Notes: generated from the letters alone by a model not told the origin. 64,000 bases of DNA from Zeugodacus cucurbitae (GCF_028554725.1 NC_071670.1:71027001-71091000), one strand, 5' to 3'; shown: positions 1 to 12,844, counted from the stretch's first letter. Numbers and translations: made by a program.

Positions 1-70
1 ATCCATGTAAAAAGTTATGACAGAATATGTCTTAGACTCGATTTAGTCCAATGAGTTTTGTCCGACACTG

Positions 71-236
71 TATATGTGACCTGGTCTACGAAAAGGGAGC
101 TAACGTGCGAAAACTAGTTTTCTGGGAAACAGCTGTTAAAAATAAACAACATCTAATCTTCCATGCGAATCAACTAAAAAGTGAAAATTGATTTTTTGAC
201 ACCTAAGCCCCCTTTCCGTAGACCAGGTCACATATA
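71..236. mobile_element. Short inverted-repeat element (MITE-like, 166 bp)
   Basis: The ends are perfect 20-bp inverted repeats: TATATGTGACCTGGTCTACG at 71-90 and its reverse complement at 217-236. The pairing extends about 6 bp further inward with one mismatch. The interior of about 115 bp is AT-rich and has no coding potential. The outer bases are TATA on both sides, compatible with a TA-type target duplication, but this cannot be separated from the repeat itself. No transposase is present, so any movement would have needed one from elsewhere. I do not recognise the family. Confidence 0.65.
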
Positions 237-244
237 TAAACCCA

Positions 245-335
245 TATCTAACTCTTTTATTTCTTGGTGACACAAACAACCGTTTTGTGAACAAAACTAT
301 AATACTCTCTTAGCAACTTTTGTTGCGAGAGTATA
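245..335 (-). mobile_element. HINE family A, 5' end fragment
   Basis: Read on the minus strand, this begins TATACTCTCGCAAC, folds into a hairpin with GTTGC and GAGAGTA, and continues through the TTTTGTTCAC and ACGGTTGTTTG blocks. This is the same 5' end as the near-complete family-A copy starting at 53,172. Only about 90 bp of the 5' end is present and the rest of the element is missing. Confidence 0.6.
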
Positions 336-340
336 AAAAT

Positions 341-2159
341 CGGAAGAAGAAGACGAGCTCATTTCACTACGTCTGACTATTCGTTTAACCATCTTTTCCA
401 AAGTTGGCTAATATTAAAGTTACCTTAGTCAAAAAATAAAATTAATAAATTAAAATAAATAAATAAAATAGTGACGGTAATGCCAAATGACTGTGAAATT
501 TAAAAAAAAATAAGCCTGGTTTTTTTTTCTGATAGGATTACATAGGTCTGATATAATTTGCCGATATCTTAACCCCACTCTATAAGGCATCCACTCAAGG
601 AATATATATCATATCTGAGAGATCGAAGGAAATCTCTTGACCCTCTGATCAAATAAAAAAAATACCGAGTATATTTATATATTTAATAAATACTTATAGC
701 TGCACACATTTCACGTTAATCCCATTGTAGAAAATATTCTTTGAAATTTTTCCTCATTTTTCCTTTAATTAACATTACATGCTCAACTCCTAACTAATCC
801 GTAGCTTACTAACTTTGTCTTAATTCACCAGTTCACTCGCTCGGGTAAAGAAAAAAAGTACAGTTCCATACAAATACGCACACTCAACACTTGGCAGTTG
901 GTTAATGCTTTGACACTTAGCCATTTATAGTAGCATGTCAAAAAGTTAATCCAACCGGCCAGCAAATGAGGAAATCCTCTGCATGCGCACGAGTACGTGG
1001 CCACATTAGCCACTGAAAGGCAGACACACTTTCTTCTGTACATACACTGAGTCACTGACACACACGAGCAACTTGCCTAGAGTCGCGACAGTTACTCAGT
1101 TAACACTCATCCGAAGCTGCTGTATTCTTCACACACATACACATACTTACATACACACTCACTTGTCCGGCATCACTCAAATTGTGAACTAATCTGGTCA
1201 GCCACTTGCGTAGCTTTTGCCAGCCAGTGCGCGCTGGCAGCTCAGTTGTTAGTCACTTTGGCTGGTCAGTAGCGTTTTTTAGCTTTAGCTCTTTGTTGTT
1301 GTACTCGTTATGTTAGCACGTGACGGCAGTTGGATTTGACTGATTCGGACTTTGATTGAATAGTTGCGTTGGGAAGCAAGAAAAAAGCGCTAGAGAAGCC
1401 GAGGCCTTGGAAGAAAAATCTTAAAAATCTAAAAAAGATATACACATGTCTAAGTGAGAGTGGGTAAGTGAGTGCGTGTACACGAATAGTCTATAGGAAA
1501 TGCAAGAAAATCGTTTGTATGAAGAACCTTGAGATTACGTTACAGCAAAGTAGTACATATACAGAGAGTTTTGAAAACTCTCCAACACCAAAATGGATTG
1601 AATTCATAAAAAATATTTCGGTTTGGATAAATAAAATATTACAAAAGATTAAGGCGGAATAATTATGAAGATGCTGACAGTTAGGACATATTTGAATTAG
1701 TTGAAAACGATTGAGTTTCCCTACCAGGTATTTCAAAACATACGCACACTCTCACATGCCACTTGCAGTAAATTAACATAACCGCACATTTATGTTACTC
1801 AAAGAGCCTGCTTACTGGTCAAACTGGTGAGTTAATTCGCTATTCATGAAACGCTTAAGCCAGATGTGACACGCTTGATAAACGGCTGACATTAGTGTAG
1901 CATATAAGCAGGCGCATACTTAGACGTCAAGGGCAATGGCATGGTTACAGCTGCAGCAAAAGCGTCAATGGGGCAATTGTTATGCGTCACTTCACTTGTG
2001 TCATCATTATTTTATTAAATTGAAGCTTATGCTTTAAATATTTTAAATTGTTATTAAGAATTTCAAATATATAAAAAATAATGTAAAGTTGTGACTATAA
2101 TCCCAAATTCAAGTAATATCCATACAAATCTCAAACCGTGTGCTGAAAAAAGAATGTAT
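341..2159. other. Noncoding stretch, no gene recognised
   Basis: AT-rich sequence with short CA-rich runs (for example 1,130-1,165). The small open frames here show no domain and no codon pattern that I trust. A possible promoter and first exon lies inside at 1,244-1,463 and is listed separately. Confidence 0.5.
1244..1463 (+). promoter_or_regulatory. Possible initiator and noncoding first exon (weak)
   Basis: TCAGTT at 1,242-1,247 matches the fly initiator consensus, which would put the start site at 1,244. About 220 bp downstream, TGG followed by GTAAGTGAG (donor GT at 1,464-1,465) is a good 5' splice site. Just upstream, TGCCAGC and GCTGGCA form an inverted repeat (about 1,218-1,239). There is no TATA box, and the +28 position reads AGCGTT, a poor downstream promoter element. 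If real, this would be a 5' UTR exon of a gene reading rightward across the window. Single motifs like these occur by chance, so confidence is low. Confidence 0.2.
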
Positions 2160-2905
2160 GTATGTGATTGGCGTTGCAACCGTTTAGCCGGTTATAGCCG
2201 AATCGACGATAGCGCGCCACCTTTCTCTCTCCTTCGCAGTTCGGCGCCAGTTGGAGATCCCAAGTGTAACCAGGTCGCTCTCCACCTGGTCCCTACAACG
2301 GAGTGGAGGCCTTCCCCTTCCTCGGTTTCCTCCGGCGGGTACTGCATCGAACCCTTTCAGGGCTGGAACGGTTTCGTCCATTCGAACAACATGACCTAGC
2401 CAGCGTAGCCGCTGTCTTTTTATTCGCTGAACTATGTCAATGTCGTCGTATAACTCGTACAGCTCATCGTTCCATCGTCTGCGGTATTCGCCGTTGCCAA
2501 TGTTCTGAGGACCATAAAACTTGCGCAAAATTTTCCTCTCGAAAACTCCCAGTGTCGTCTCATCTGAATTTGACATCGTCCAAGCTTCTGCACCGTAAAG
2601 CAGGACGGGAATGATAAACGACTTGTAGAGCTTGATTTTGGTTCGTCTGTTCAATTGCCTACTCAGTCCAAAGTAGCACCTGTTGGCAAGAGTTATTCTG
2701 TGCTGGATTTCGAGGCTGACATTGTTCGTGTTGTTGATGCTGGTTCCCAGGTATACGAAATTATCTACGACCTCAAAGTTATGACTGTCAACAGTGACGT
2801 GGGAGCCAAGACGCGAAAGCGCCGACTGTTTGCTTGATGACAGGAGATATTTCGTCTTGTCCTCATTCACCTCCAGACCCATTCGCTTCGCCTCCTTATC
2901 CATGC
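2160..2905 (-). pseudogene. RTE-like non-LTR retrotransposon, 3' end of reverse transcriptase (copy 1)
   Basis: A 239-codon open frame at 2,184-2,903 encodes the C-terminal part of a non-LTR reverse transcriptase. Visible landmarks are NEDKTKY, FVYLGTSINN, the IPVLLYGAEAW block after the catalytic domain, and RLRWLGHVVRM followed by GRGRPPLR. The catalytic YADD motif and the endonuclease are absent: the copy is 5'-truncated next to a mariner fragment at about 2,905. The 3' tail on this strand runs into CATACATACATTC, consistent with a short-repeat tail. The frame is unbroken, which suggests a fairly recent insertion. Assignment to the RTE/BovB-like group rather than another non-LTR clade is inference. 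Confidence 0.8.
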
Positions 2906-2911
2906 GAGAAA

Positions 2912-3263
2912 AAGGAATTGAGTCTTGATTTATTTAGACCAACAGATTTTTCGCTTCTTAACCAGTCACATAAGAAATGCGTTGAAAAATTAATGGGAAT
3001 TTTAAAATTTTCAATTCTTTTAAAGTCCAACCCTAAAAGGTCATCGAGATCTCACGAGTCATCTCAGCACACGAGAAATCGTTGAAAGAGCCAAAGGCTA
3101 TCCCATAAATCGTAATTGGACGATTGGAAGATGCGCTAGCTTAAGGGCATACTATCGAATGAGGATTATTTTGAAGGCGACAACATTAATGTAGACGAAT
3201 GAATACATAAATATTTTTTTCAAAAAAAACAAAATTCCCGTTATTTTTTTAACACACCTCGTA
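2912..3263 (+). pseudogene. mariner transposase C-terminus and 3' inverted repeat, decayed
   Basis: The plus strand reads a DLFRPTDFSLL segment near 2,925, a degenerate form of the DLAPTDF catalytic neighbourhood of mariner transposases. It ends with a tail near 3,125-3,202 whose last residues are NEDYFEGDNINVDE, with one in-frame TAG a few codons after the WKMR motif. After the stop comes a poly-A/T stretch and an end reading ACACACCTCGTAC at about 3,250-3,263, typical of a mariner 3' inverted repeat. The N-terminal two thirds are missing and the frame shifts between blocks. A similar 3' end occurs near 45,390. Confidence 0.65.
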
Positions 3264-6200
3264 CATAAAAGCAGAACTCCGCAAGTCTTTAGCTGCTTTA
3301 AACATATCAAATCAATTAATTGAATATAATCACCACATTAACGGCACTCACACACACACTTAACTGCATAACCCCGCCGTACAGTCATGAACCTGCCACA
3401 GATTTCCAACCAACTACGACACACTCTCTCCCATCCACCAAGCAGGGACATCAAGTGTAACGTCGCTATGCGCCTGACGAGCACAGGATATGCGTAGTTT
3501 ACTGAGATTGAGAATTTATGTCTATTTAAGGATTACGTTATTATTTATAAACAAGTAGTTAAGTTCATGCCGTTGCACGGTCGGACATTAGCACGCACTC
3601 ATGTGCACACCGGCAAACACACACATATATATATACTTGTACTTACTATAGTTTTGACTGCTGGTAACCGAGTCAGGCTCAAATAGGCGCACAGTTAGTT
3701 AGCCAGACACTCACACACACACACATGCTCACGGACATACTTGCTCACATGTGTAGTTAAGCCATTGGCCATTGTAGCTTCAACATCATCAACAACATCG
3801 TCATCACCAAAGCAGCCAAAGTCCGGTACGCTGCGGTGCGGTGTGTTGCATGTGCCGGCCTAAGACATAACGCCCTGAGGTCATTGCGTAATTAATGTTA
3901 ATGTGGCAATGTGGAACGAATTAATTTCACGCCTGATTAACATGTCAGTGTGCGGCTGTGTACGAGTAAATGCCTGCCTAACTGTACAACCTATATGTAG
4001 GTGGGTGTTAGTTCGTACGGCTGCCTATGTGACATAGTTGACTGGCTTAACGACACAAATACACATGTACTCCCAGGCGAACTCATACACACATAAATCC
4101 TAGCGAACACAACTATTATGTATGTATATCTCTAGTTGAACTTAGTTGCTCTCACCCGCCTGATTGCTCATTAAACTTTCCCCCGCTTCGGTTGTTGTTT
4201 ATGCGAACTCGTAATCCCTCTGACGACTGTCTTGCACCCCACATATACACTCACATTGCAGCAAGCTTGTCTGTCCATTTGATTTCACTTGCCATTTGCC
4301 TTTTTCTTTCATTTATGCCGTTATTAATGCCGTTATTTTTTATTGCATCATTATTTGTGCTGTTGTAATTAATGAGTTAATCTCAATAAAACAAAATCCT
4401 TCCTAGCCATTCTCGTTTATGTAGTGGGTGCGGCACACACATATTCCACTGTAGTTTTCCATGTCATGCGCCTTCATGTGTGTATGTGTGTGTTCTCAAA
4501 GGCGTGTTTATGTTTCTCAAAAAGATTTCAAAACTTTTTGTTTTTGTATGCGCTCATTCATTCATTAATTTGCTTTGGATTGATAGAAGTCGTTAAGTTT
4601 TATTTGTTTATTTGATGTGTCGCTTTGCCTTCTGCATTTAGCTCGTGATTGAAAGCTTTTTCCAAGTATTTATGCTATTTATTTATTACTATTTATGGCT
4701 TTGAGTATTCAAGGAGCTTCAATAACAGAGAGTTAGGACCAACATGAAATATACCGCAATCAGCTTTATTGCTCTTGAGACGACGATCTTTTTCGGTATA
4801 GAAATCCTTGTCGGTATGATACCGATGTAGACCTGTCTATACTGATGACGAAAATGTGTCTATCTTGATAATAGACTGTGTTTAACCAAACTATCAACTA
4901 ATTTAAGACTACAGCCATACTCCATTCGGGTCTACCATTATCTATAACCGCTTAGTTGAACGGGTAATGGGTCACCTCTGCTTAGGATCTCTTCTCTGCA
5001 TTGTCATTGGTGCTCCTCTTGATGGTCCATTGCAAGGGGCCTGATGCTTTGCCTCTCTTCAAGCTTTTTGGCATCTCAGGAGTTCTTGGTCATTTTCCTC
5101 CGGAGGTTTTTAATTCATTTCAGATGGAGCACCACTTGCCTGAGGGCTCGTTTCGGCAGCCAGCAATCGCTGTTTGCGCACTGCGCATCCGGCGGCCCTG
5201 GAACCTTTCGCAGGTATTCGGGCAGAGTTCCCTTCCCTTTTTGTGGAAAGGTTTTACGAACTATTTTTATTCGTTTGTGAGCGTAATCGGGCCTCCAGAA
5301 AAAAACGCGTTAAGTTAAGAAACTATTGATCTTGTTAAGCAAGAATCTCTTTTTATATGTTCGAGTATGTTCAAAATACTCACAACTTCGCCGGAAATGC
5401 AGAACCGATATCCGAAGCATTAATGAGAGATGCTTTTAAGAACTCTCAGTAGCGCTTCTAAAATGTTTCTGCTTGGTTTCCAGCAAGTGAAACCCCAATA
5501 CAATCTTTAACAAATCGAATCTTCAACTGCTAAATATTCAAAAGTCATACTTAAATTCATCACAGTCATAAAGGGACTGCAGAGATATATTTTAATTAAG
5601 GCGTTTCAGAACATATAAATAATAAAACAAAACTAGTTTCTGTTGAAATAGTATTTTAGAAGCACACACACATAAACAATTTGTGATAATTTGTGGTGGC
5701 AACAACCTTGAAACAAGTTTAGGCCAAACTTCCCTACACGCCATGCGTATTATAAATATTTTCCAAAACTGGTGGCAGCACAAAAAGGAAAAACGCATTC
5801 ATTTGTCTGCCGTTGAGAGATGCGTTATTAAATTATTATCTTTTTCATTTATTTGCGTTTATGTGTCTCTGGCCCCAACTCTAAACCGCCCGAAATCCGC
5901 TTGAAAATGTTGAAAATTTCATTAATTAACGTGCAACTCGCTACATGCAGCACGCGTTGTTGCGGGCGTCCACATTGTTATTGTTATTGTTAATATATTC
6001 ATTACAAACGCAATGTTGTTGTAGGCGTGTATACAGTGTCCCAGCGTCGGAGGTCGCACACAAATTTGAACTATTGTTTTTATTGTTTTGTTCTCGTTGT
6101 GGGCACAGCCCTCTTTCACTACTAGATGCTGCTGCTGTTTGTTATTGTTGGCTTTTATGTCGTTATGCTTGCAAATTGTAAATTAAAATTTAATTTCGCA

Positions 6201-9200
6201 CAGTTAGTTCGTGCTCGTACAACGTGTGGCAATTCCCATTAGTTCACACCCACAAAGTGTCCGCAGAGTGAAGGTCACTTTTTGGTGTGAAAATTTGCGA
6301 AAATTCAACAACTCCAACGGTGGCGAAGTGCACGGCGGGGTGGTAATAAGGAAGTGTTGCGGCATTATAAATTGTGTTAAACGAGTTTGTGGTTAACTCG
6401 AAATACCATCGAATTTGTGGTGGTTGTTGTTGTATGGTTCTGAAGTGCCACAGAAAGTTTTATGAATTTATTTAACGCTTTGTTATTGAATACACAATTG
6501 GAAAAATAGTGGGAAATAGAATTAAAATTAACTGGAAATATATTTTAATAGTTAAAATTCTTCGGATGAAAGATATTTTTATAAATCGATAATCGATAGG
6601 CTGATAACATCAAGTTGATCGAAAATGCATACTACATATAACGTATTTACGTGGAGAATCGATTATTTTAATCGATAATATTATTTATCAATTGGTTATA
6701 AGTAACCTATTTTTTTAAGAAAAGTAACAATCGAAAAGTTGACTTTCTGATCCGGTTTAGTTTAGTTTTGTCGAAGATGATTTTTATCGATTTTTCATTA
6801 AAATTTTCTTGATTTCAATTTGGAAATGATAACATTAGTCCTTGGATTCTTCTTCTTCTTCGGTAGATCTTTGATGTCTTTTACAAATCATTAAGTCTCT
6901 ATAGAAATATTTGCTAAAGGAAAACAGTTTTCTATAAAGAATGATTTCATCATATATTAAGTTGGTTGCCTTTTTAAGTCAATCTTTGAAAAAAATAGTA
7001 CAAAACTCACCACACTTGCTTTAAGTTGCATTTAGATAAAAAGCATTCAACATTTAAGCCTCATTACAGCTAAACAAAAAAGGAAAAAATTTATCTCCAT
7101 TTTATTTTTACGCAAAACCCCTCTGATTTTCCTCTGTAAACAATCAACAAGGCCACTCGAGGTTACCCTACTCAAGAGAAAGCGTAAACAAGCAGATAAC
7201 TAACAACAAAGTGACAACACACTGGGGAAGTGATGCCGCACCGAAAAGAACGGGAGGTGCATAAGGACCAAGGACGGCGACGACAGTAACAAGGAGGGAA
7301 CGAAGATGACAGCGACACGCCGGTAAAGTAAACAAATCTCTGTGGCAGTAACCGCAGCCGCCGCCACAGACAGACACCCCAGAGACACGTCGAACATGAG
7401 CTGTGTGTGCCAGTCTTAACAGACGACGGCGGGGATGTGGTGACGAAGGTAAAGTCACTCACTTCGCCAACGCATAAATCTAATCCAACCAATTGAAATT
7501 CTTACGCAATCACTTGACATCAGCACAAAGTGATTTCTAGGGAAAATGGAGAATGAAGGCAAATAAGGATAAAGGCACGAGGTGACGAAGCGCGCTGATT
7601 CAATGTGGACTTTTGTTTGCGGATAACTGAGAATGTGCGTTTGTGGCAGATAATCTTGAGGAGTAAGGAATTTACAGAGCTTACTGAGTAGCCTTAAGCA
7701 GCGTCCAATTTCTCACGCAGGAAAAATAATATAAGTCCAGTAAGACCATTATACCTAAGTCAATAGCCCAATTAGGGCCCACCAGTGTGCAGACCGCAGC
7801 GGGACACGCGTCGCCTTTAATTGCCGCCATTATTTAACATTTATAGCCAATTAAAGCGAAAGCGTTCGAAGCACTCTCCACAAATGTGTTTTAAATATTT
7901 TATTAGATCCCAGCGCTTGTTAGGAGCCCGAACACTTTCCGATGCCAATTTGTTGTTGCGCCACTTGTTAGATGTGTCGCCGCCTGGTGCTGGCCCCGAA
8001 TTTTACTGTAAATTCTGCTGTAAATTGCATTGTGGCAAAACTTTATCCTCGCTGCACACAGAGACACATTCCATCATACAGTTACTGGAAAGTTACACTC
8101 ACTCACAATTACACACACACACACACACGAGCCGACTGCTCGTAAACTTAGAGGCATTTAAATGCTTTCAACAGCCATAATCGCCTTGGCAAATTGGTCT
8201 TTATTTGCATCTTAAATAGTGCTAAAAACTTTCTTGGCAACATCTTGCAACAACCAGCTGTAAATGCCTGCGCAAGAGTGTGTGTACTTAAAATTTGTCG
8301 CAGAAGTGCGCTGGGAAGGTGTAAGTGACGCAGATTGGGGCACTGTAACACATAATTGGTGTAAAAGTAGATTTGGTTGCAATAATTTCAAATATACGAG
8401 CGGAGATATGAGTTAAATTTGAAGGTTGCCTTTTACGAAAGTCCAAATTCCATGTGACAAGTGACTGCGCCCGGCAGCTCTCATTCACATTATAGTTTAG
8501 GATATATTAATATCTATTCTTATCCGAATCACCTTAGGCCGAGGTAATAAAATGGGAATCTTCTTAAGTTTTTCAAAAATAATCACTTCATTCAATAATC
8601 TTAGTTCAACGGCTAGAACTCTGGAAACTTTATACTGCCCAATATTTACTCAAACGCTAAATGAGACAAATGTGATGATGATGACGAAGATACATTCATA
8701 GACTCATAAACATGAGCGGGGTCTCTTAAGTTGAGATAAGAGAGACAAGGAACTTCTTCAGATACTATAATAGCTTTTCACACAGCAGTTAATTGATCAA
8801 TTAACTTTGCTCGATTAAAGCAATGATTTAGATCGATTTCACATTTATCGATTTAAAATTCAAAAAATTTTTGATCGTATTTGGCTGTCTCAATTATAAT
8901 CTTAATGTACTAAATTTATGTGGCTATGCGAAAAGACTTTTAAACGATTTCACATTAAATTAAGCTGTTTTGATTACCTCATTATTGCTTTGGACGTTTC
9001 CTGGACCAAATATGGGAGACAGTAGGATCATAATATTTTAAAACAATTACTTGCTGAAACTACTATTTACCTTCACATTTGGAAGGTTAATGTTTATTTA
9101 AATAAACATTTATGCATATAAACACCCCACATCATTACCAAAAAGCTACCAGTGATTATAAACATTATTATATGTAATAACAACAATAAAGTCGTAAGGC

Positions 9201-10007
9201 AAAGTAGATGAGAGAACAACGCACTCTCTGTGTCGTTATAAGCCGACAAGAGCTCACTTATTTGCTACTTTCATGCTTTAAACTTTTGCCACCTGCCTAA
9301 CGCTGGGATAAAATCACACACGCCAATGTGTATATTAAGAGCTAGGTGGCGTATACGCAACCCTCTTTGCGAACGCGGCTTTTGTTGTCCTAACTGCCAA
9401 ACAGTAATGTGTTAATCCGTTGTTTTAACAACTGTAACAACAAATGTAAAGAGCAGCGCCATGAAACCACATTAGACGCACATTAGCGGTGTTCGAAGGC
9501 TTTTATGAGCTTTTATACGCGGCGCGCAATAACGGCGGAACTGTCGTATTTTCGTGTGAGCTGTCACACACGCATTATTTGCCATCATATTTGTGCTAAA
9601 GTCAAAGTCGACAGCATCACCTGTCAGTGTGTAGAAAGCTCACAAGGGATGAAGGCAAAACTGGCACATTCACTTCGGCATAATTAAATTTTCCTCAAAT
9701 TGACTGCCATTTATGATACGCTTTCGTGAAATTAATAATCTCGTTACTGATTTAATTACGCTACATTATTGTGTAAAAAAAGAATATTTCACAGACTTGT
9801 ATGACTTAATAATATTAATTTTTGCTTTTAAATTTGTATTAATAAACGTCAGCGAAGATTTTAATTTAATTATTTTGTTGTCAGCTTACTTAATTTATAA
9901 TATATAGACATGTTAAAATAACATCTATAGAAAGGACATTCTTATACTATGACTCGTCATTATCTTTTCTTCTTCATTGAATGACTATCAAATAAATGGA
10001 ACACTAA
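3264..10007. other. Noncoding stretch, no gene recognised
   Basis: I find no supported exon here. Features worth naming are CA runs at 3,715-3,725 and 8,111-8,127, a 105-codon frame at 5,001-5,318 without any recognised domain, and a cluster of ATCGAT sites at 6,585-6,791 (listed separately). The segment 4,960-5,320 is more GC-rich than its surroundings and could be an old element remnant, but I cannot identify it. Confidence 0.5.
6585..6791. promoter_or_regulatory. Cluster of ATCGAT/CGATA sites (possible DREF/BEAF-type)
   Basis: Five ATCGAT hexamers occur in about 210 bp, starting at 6,585, 6,592, 6,658, 6,671 and 6,786. Four of them extend to CGATA or its complement TATCG. In Drosophila, DREF recognises TATCGATA and the insulator protein BEAF-32 recognises clustered CGATA. 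The full 8-bp DREF palindrome is not present. In AT-rich DNA this density could be coincidental, and no transcribed unit is identified beside it. Confidence 0.25.
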
Positions 10008-10730
10008 TGATGTTGGCGAAATATCTCCTATCATCAAACAAACAGTCAGCGCACTCGCGTCTTGGCTCCCACGTCACAGTTGACAGTCATAACTTTGAGG
10101 TCGTAGATAATTTTGTATACCTGGGAACCAGCATCAACAACACGAACAATGTCATCCTCGAAATCCAGCGCAGAATAACTCTTGCCAATAGGTGCTACTA
10201 TGGACTAAGTAGGCAATTGAAAAGTAAAGTTCTCTCTCGACGAACAAAAACTAAACTCTACAAGTCCCTCATCATTCCCGTCATACTTTATGGTGCAGAA
10301 GCTTTGACGGTGTCAACATCCGATGAGACGGCGCTAGGTGTTACCTAGAGAAAGGTTTTGCGGAAGATTTATGGTCCCTTAAACATTGGCAACGGCGAAT
10401 ACCGCAGACGATGGAACGATGAGCTATATGTGTTGTTCGACGACATAGACATAGTTCAGCGAATAAAAAGACAGCGGCTACGCTGGCTGGGTCATGTTGT
10501 TCGAATGTACGAAAGTGCCCCAGCTCTGAAATTTTTTGATGCAGTACCCGCTGCTGGAAGCCGAGGAAGAGGGAGACCTCCACTCCGATGGAAGGACCAG
10601 GTGGAGAGGGACCTGGCTTCGCTAGGTATAACCAGTTGGCGCCAAACTGCCAGAAGGAGGGATACGTGGCGCGCTGTTTTGGACTCGGCTATCACCGCGT
10701 AAGCGGTGTCTACGCCAGTCAAGAAGAAGA
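10008..10730 (+). pseudogene. RTE-like non-LTR retrotransposon, 3' end of reverse transcriptase (copy 2)
   Basis: This is the same family as the fragment at 2.2-2.9 kb, in the opposite orientation. The plus-strand frame starts at KYLLSSNKQSAHSRLGSHV, passes FVYLGTSINNTNN and IPVILYGAEA, and ends with RLRWLGHVVRM, GRGRPPLR and DSAITA. One in-frame TAG near 10,346 replaces the FER codons seen in copy 1. Relative to copy 1 it has a short insertion (KSKVLS) after the SRQL motif. The 3' flank is an AAG-rich tail (about 10,717-10,734), as expected for target-primed insertion. It is truncated at the 5' end at nearly the same point as copy 1. Confidence 0.8.
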
Positions 10731-12196
10731 AGAATAATGTTGGCCTTCTAACACAGTTTATCAGAAAGCGAGAGAGATAGAGACAGATAGAGAGCAGAGA
10801 GCACAGACAAAAAGACAAGGATCTCCCAACCGCTCGCAGTCTCTTAGCAGCAAAAGGAATGTACCCAATTGCTCAAAACCCAGCTCCTATATCAGGATAA
10901 CTTGAAACGTACAACAGTCTACATGCGCTTATATAATATTTAAAATTTAACGCTGTGGCGTGTACTAGCAAGCGCTTGCGCGCATTCACTTTCAATATTT
11001 TCCATGGAATAGGTCAACTGTAAATTACCATTGTGCAACATCGAAAAGCAATAAAACGCTACAATGGCTGCAATTGTAATGAAATTAAATGAAAATTTAA
11101 TTGAAAGCACAATTTTCACCGACAACCGAAAGGAAACAAACGGGCGAAAGAAATAAAAAGTAAAATCCAAACACTGACGTGTGTGGCCATGGTGTCCTTG
11201 CAACACGCTTCTGCCCAACGAAAAGTGAATCCGACCGACGGAGCAGCAAGGCGAAACGATTGAACGGCGGAAAACGGTGTGTGTGTGAGAGTCACGGCGA
11301 AAGAAAGATCATAAGCTGTGGCAAAGCGCACGCTTGCAACGTCCCCCTCTCACCACCTGCCATTGCTTGCTTGCTGCACACGGCCACTGTTGTCCACTTT
11401 CACACGCAATAGTCTCCACAGCGCTGTCTGTGTACCGTTGCAATTAAATTAATTTGTTTATCACCAATCTTACACCCGCTCCCTCGCTCTCCGCTCGCTC
11501 ACCCATGGGCGCCATAATTGTGAAATTATTACACCAACTTTTTCAATGTTGCCACAATGCCGGTTAGTTGTTTGAGTAAACAAGCAAACAATTGCCGTTG
11601 GTTGTTTATGTTGTAGTTAGTGTTGCTTTAAGCAATTTATGTTACGCTTGCTGTTTTATTTGCTTGTTCTCCTCCTCTCCCGTCTTCTTCTTCGTTTTTA
11701 ACTCTGCAGCGCTTTTGGCCATTTTTCGTTTCCTTTCGCACTTTTGTTGACTTTTGGCCTTTTGCACGCCTCACAGCTGCTTGTGGTTGTGTTGCATTTA
11801 CAATATAGTTCTTGTGGCGTGGCGTCGACCCTGGCACATGTTCGGCGAGCTGTACATAAGTCAGACAAAGCTATTTGTGGTGCAAAAGTTTCTTCATAAA
11901 GTCTTTATGGGATTCGTTTTAAAATTTCATTATAACTACTTTTTAAGTGTTGAACTGAGAGTAGAGCAAACTGTTTGAATGATGTAATATTTGAAAAAGG
12001 ACTTAATCGGGCATTATATCGAGATATCCGACTAAGTTCCTAAGAATATTATTACTGTTCAATATTTAAGAATGAACAATTGAATCTATCAGTTCTAAGT
12101 TGTGTGAAGCTTTTTGAGGAGAAATAGATGATTAAGTAATCATGCTAAATGAACTTTAATAGCTCTGTTCTAGGTCTTTAGTTGTACTGTTACTTC
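10731..12196. other. Noncoding stretch, no gene recognised
   Basis: A purine-rich GAGA/GATAGA tract lies at 10,765-10,805 directly after the retrotransposon tail. The remainder is mixed noncoding sequence with overlapping short frames on both strands that cancel each other as evidence. Confidence 0.5.
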
Positions 12197-12844
12197 TTAA
12201 GGGGTTATATACAGTTAGAATTTAAAAAAAAATGTTTTTTTATTTAATTTTCTTAATGTACATATATTTAAGAATACACACAGAAAATTTCATATCGTTC
12301 CGGTGAATATTTTCAAAGTTACAAGCAAATGAAAAATTTGAAAAGGCGTTTCAGAGTGCTTGGAAGTACTAGGTCCAAACTTTAAACGCGTTTTTCTCAA
12401 AGTCGATGACCAACATTACTCGAAAACGGCTAGACCGATTAGTCTCAAATTTTAACACGACCTTCTTAAATATATTTTTTAGTAATTAATCGAAGATTTT
12501 TTCTCTGCGATAAATATTTTTTTTTATAAACAATTTAAGGCCGAAATTTCGGTGAAGAATCGATTTTTTTTTTTTGAGAAATCTGTTTGGTTTTTTAATT
12601 TCGGATGATCCAGTTTTGAGATATAGTGGTCACCGCAAAACGTCTTTTTTGAGAGGAGCTTCTGGAGATCAGCTGTAGCTCTTTTTCAAATAAATATTTT
12701 TACTAGTACTAAGTCTTAAAATACAGTTAAAAGATACCAAAATATGTGTATAAATTTTTGGATCAATAAAGTAAAAAGTTTTCTCAGAAAAAATTCTGGA
12801 AAATTCACTTTTTTTCGGCCGTCTAACTGTATATAACCCCTTAA
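12197..12844. mobile_element. TTAA-flanked inverted-repeat element (piggyBac-type MITE, copy 1)
   Basis: The boundaries are TTAA plus GGGGTTATATACAGTTAGA on the left (12,197-12,219) and the exact complement, ending in TTAA, on the right (12,822-12,844). TTAA target duplication is the hallmark of piggyBac elements. The 19-bp inverted repeats are perfect. The interior of about 600 bp is noncoding. It contains AACTTTAAACGCGTTTTTCT (near 12,380), shared with the element at 21,421-22,080. It lacks a transposase, so it is non-autonomous. The repeat starts GGGG rather than the CCC common in piggyBac, so the superfamily is inferred mainly from the TTAA. Confidence 0.75.

Noticed and set aside
4960..5320. 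105-codon frame as an exon or gene
   Set aside because: The segment is coding-like in composition but no motif was recognised on either strand. It may be an old element, and I could not support a call.
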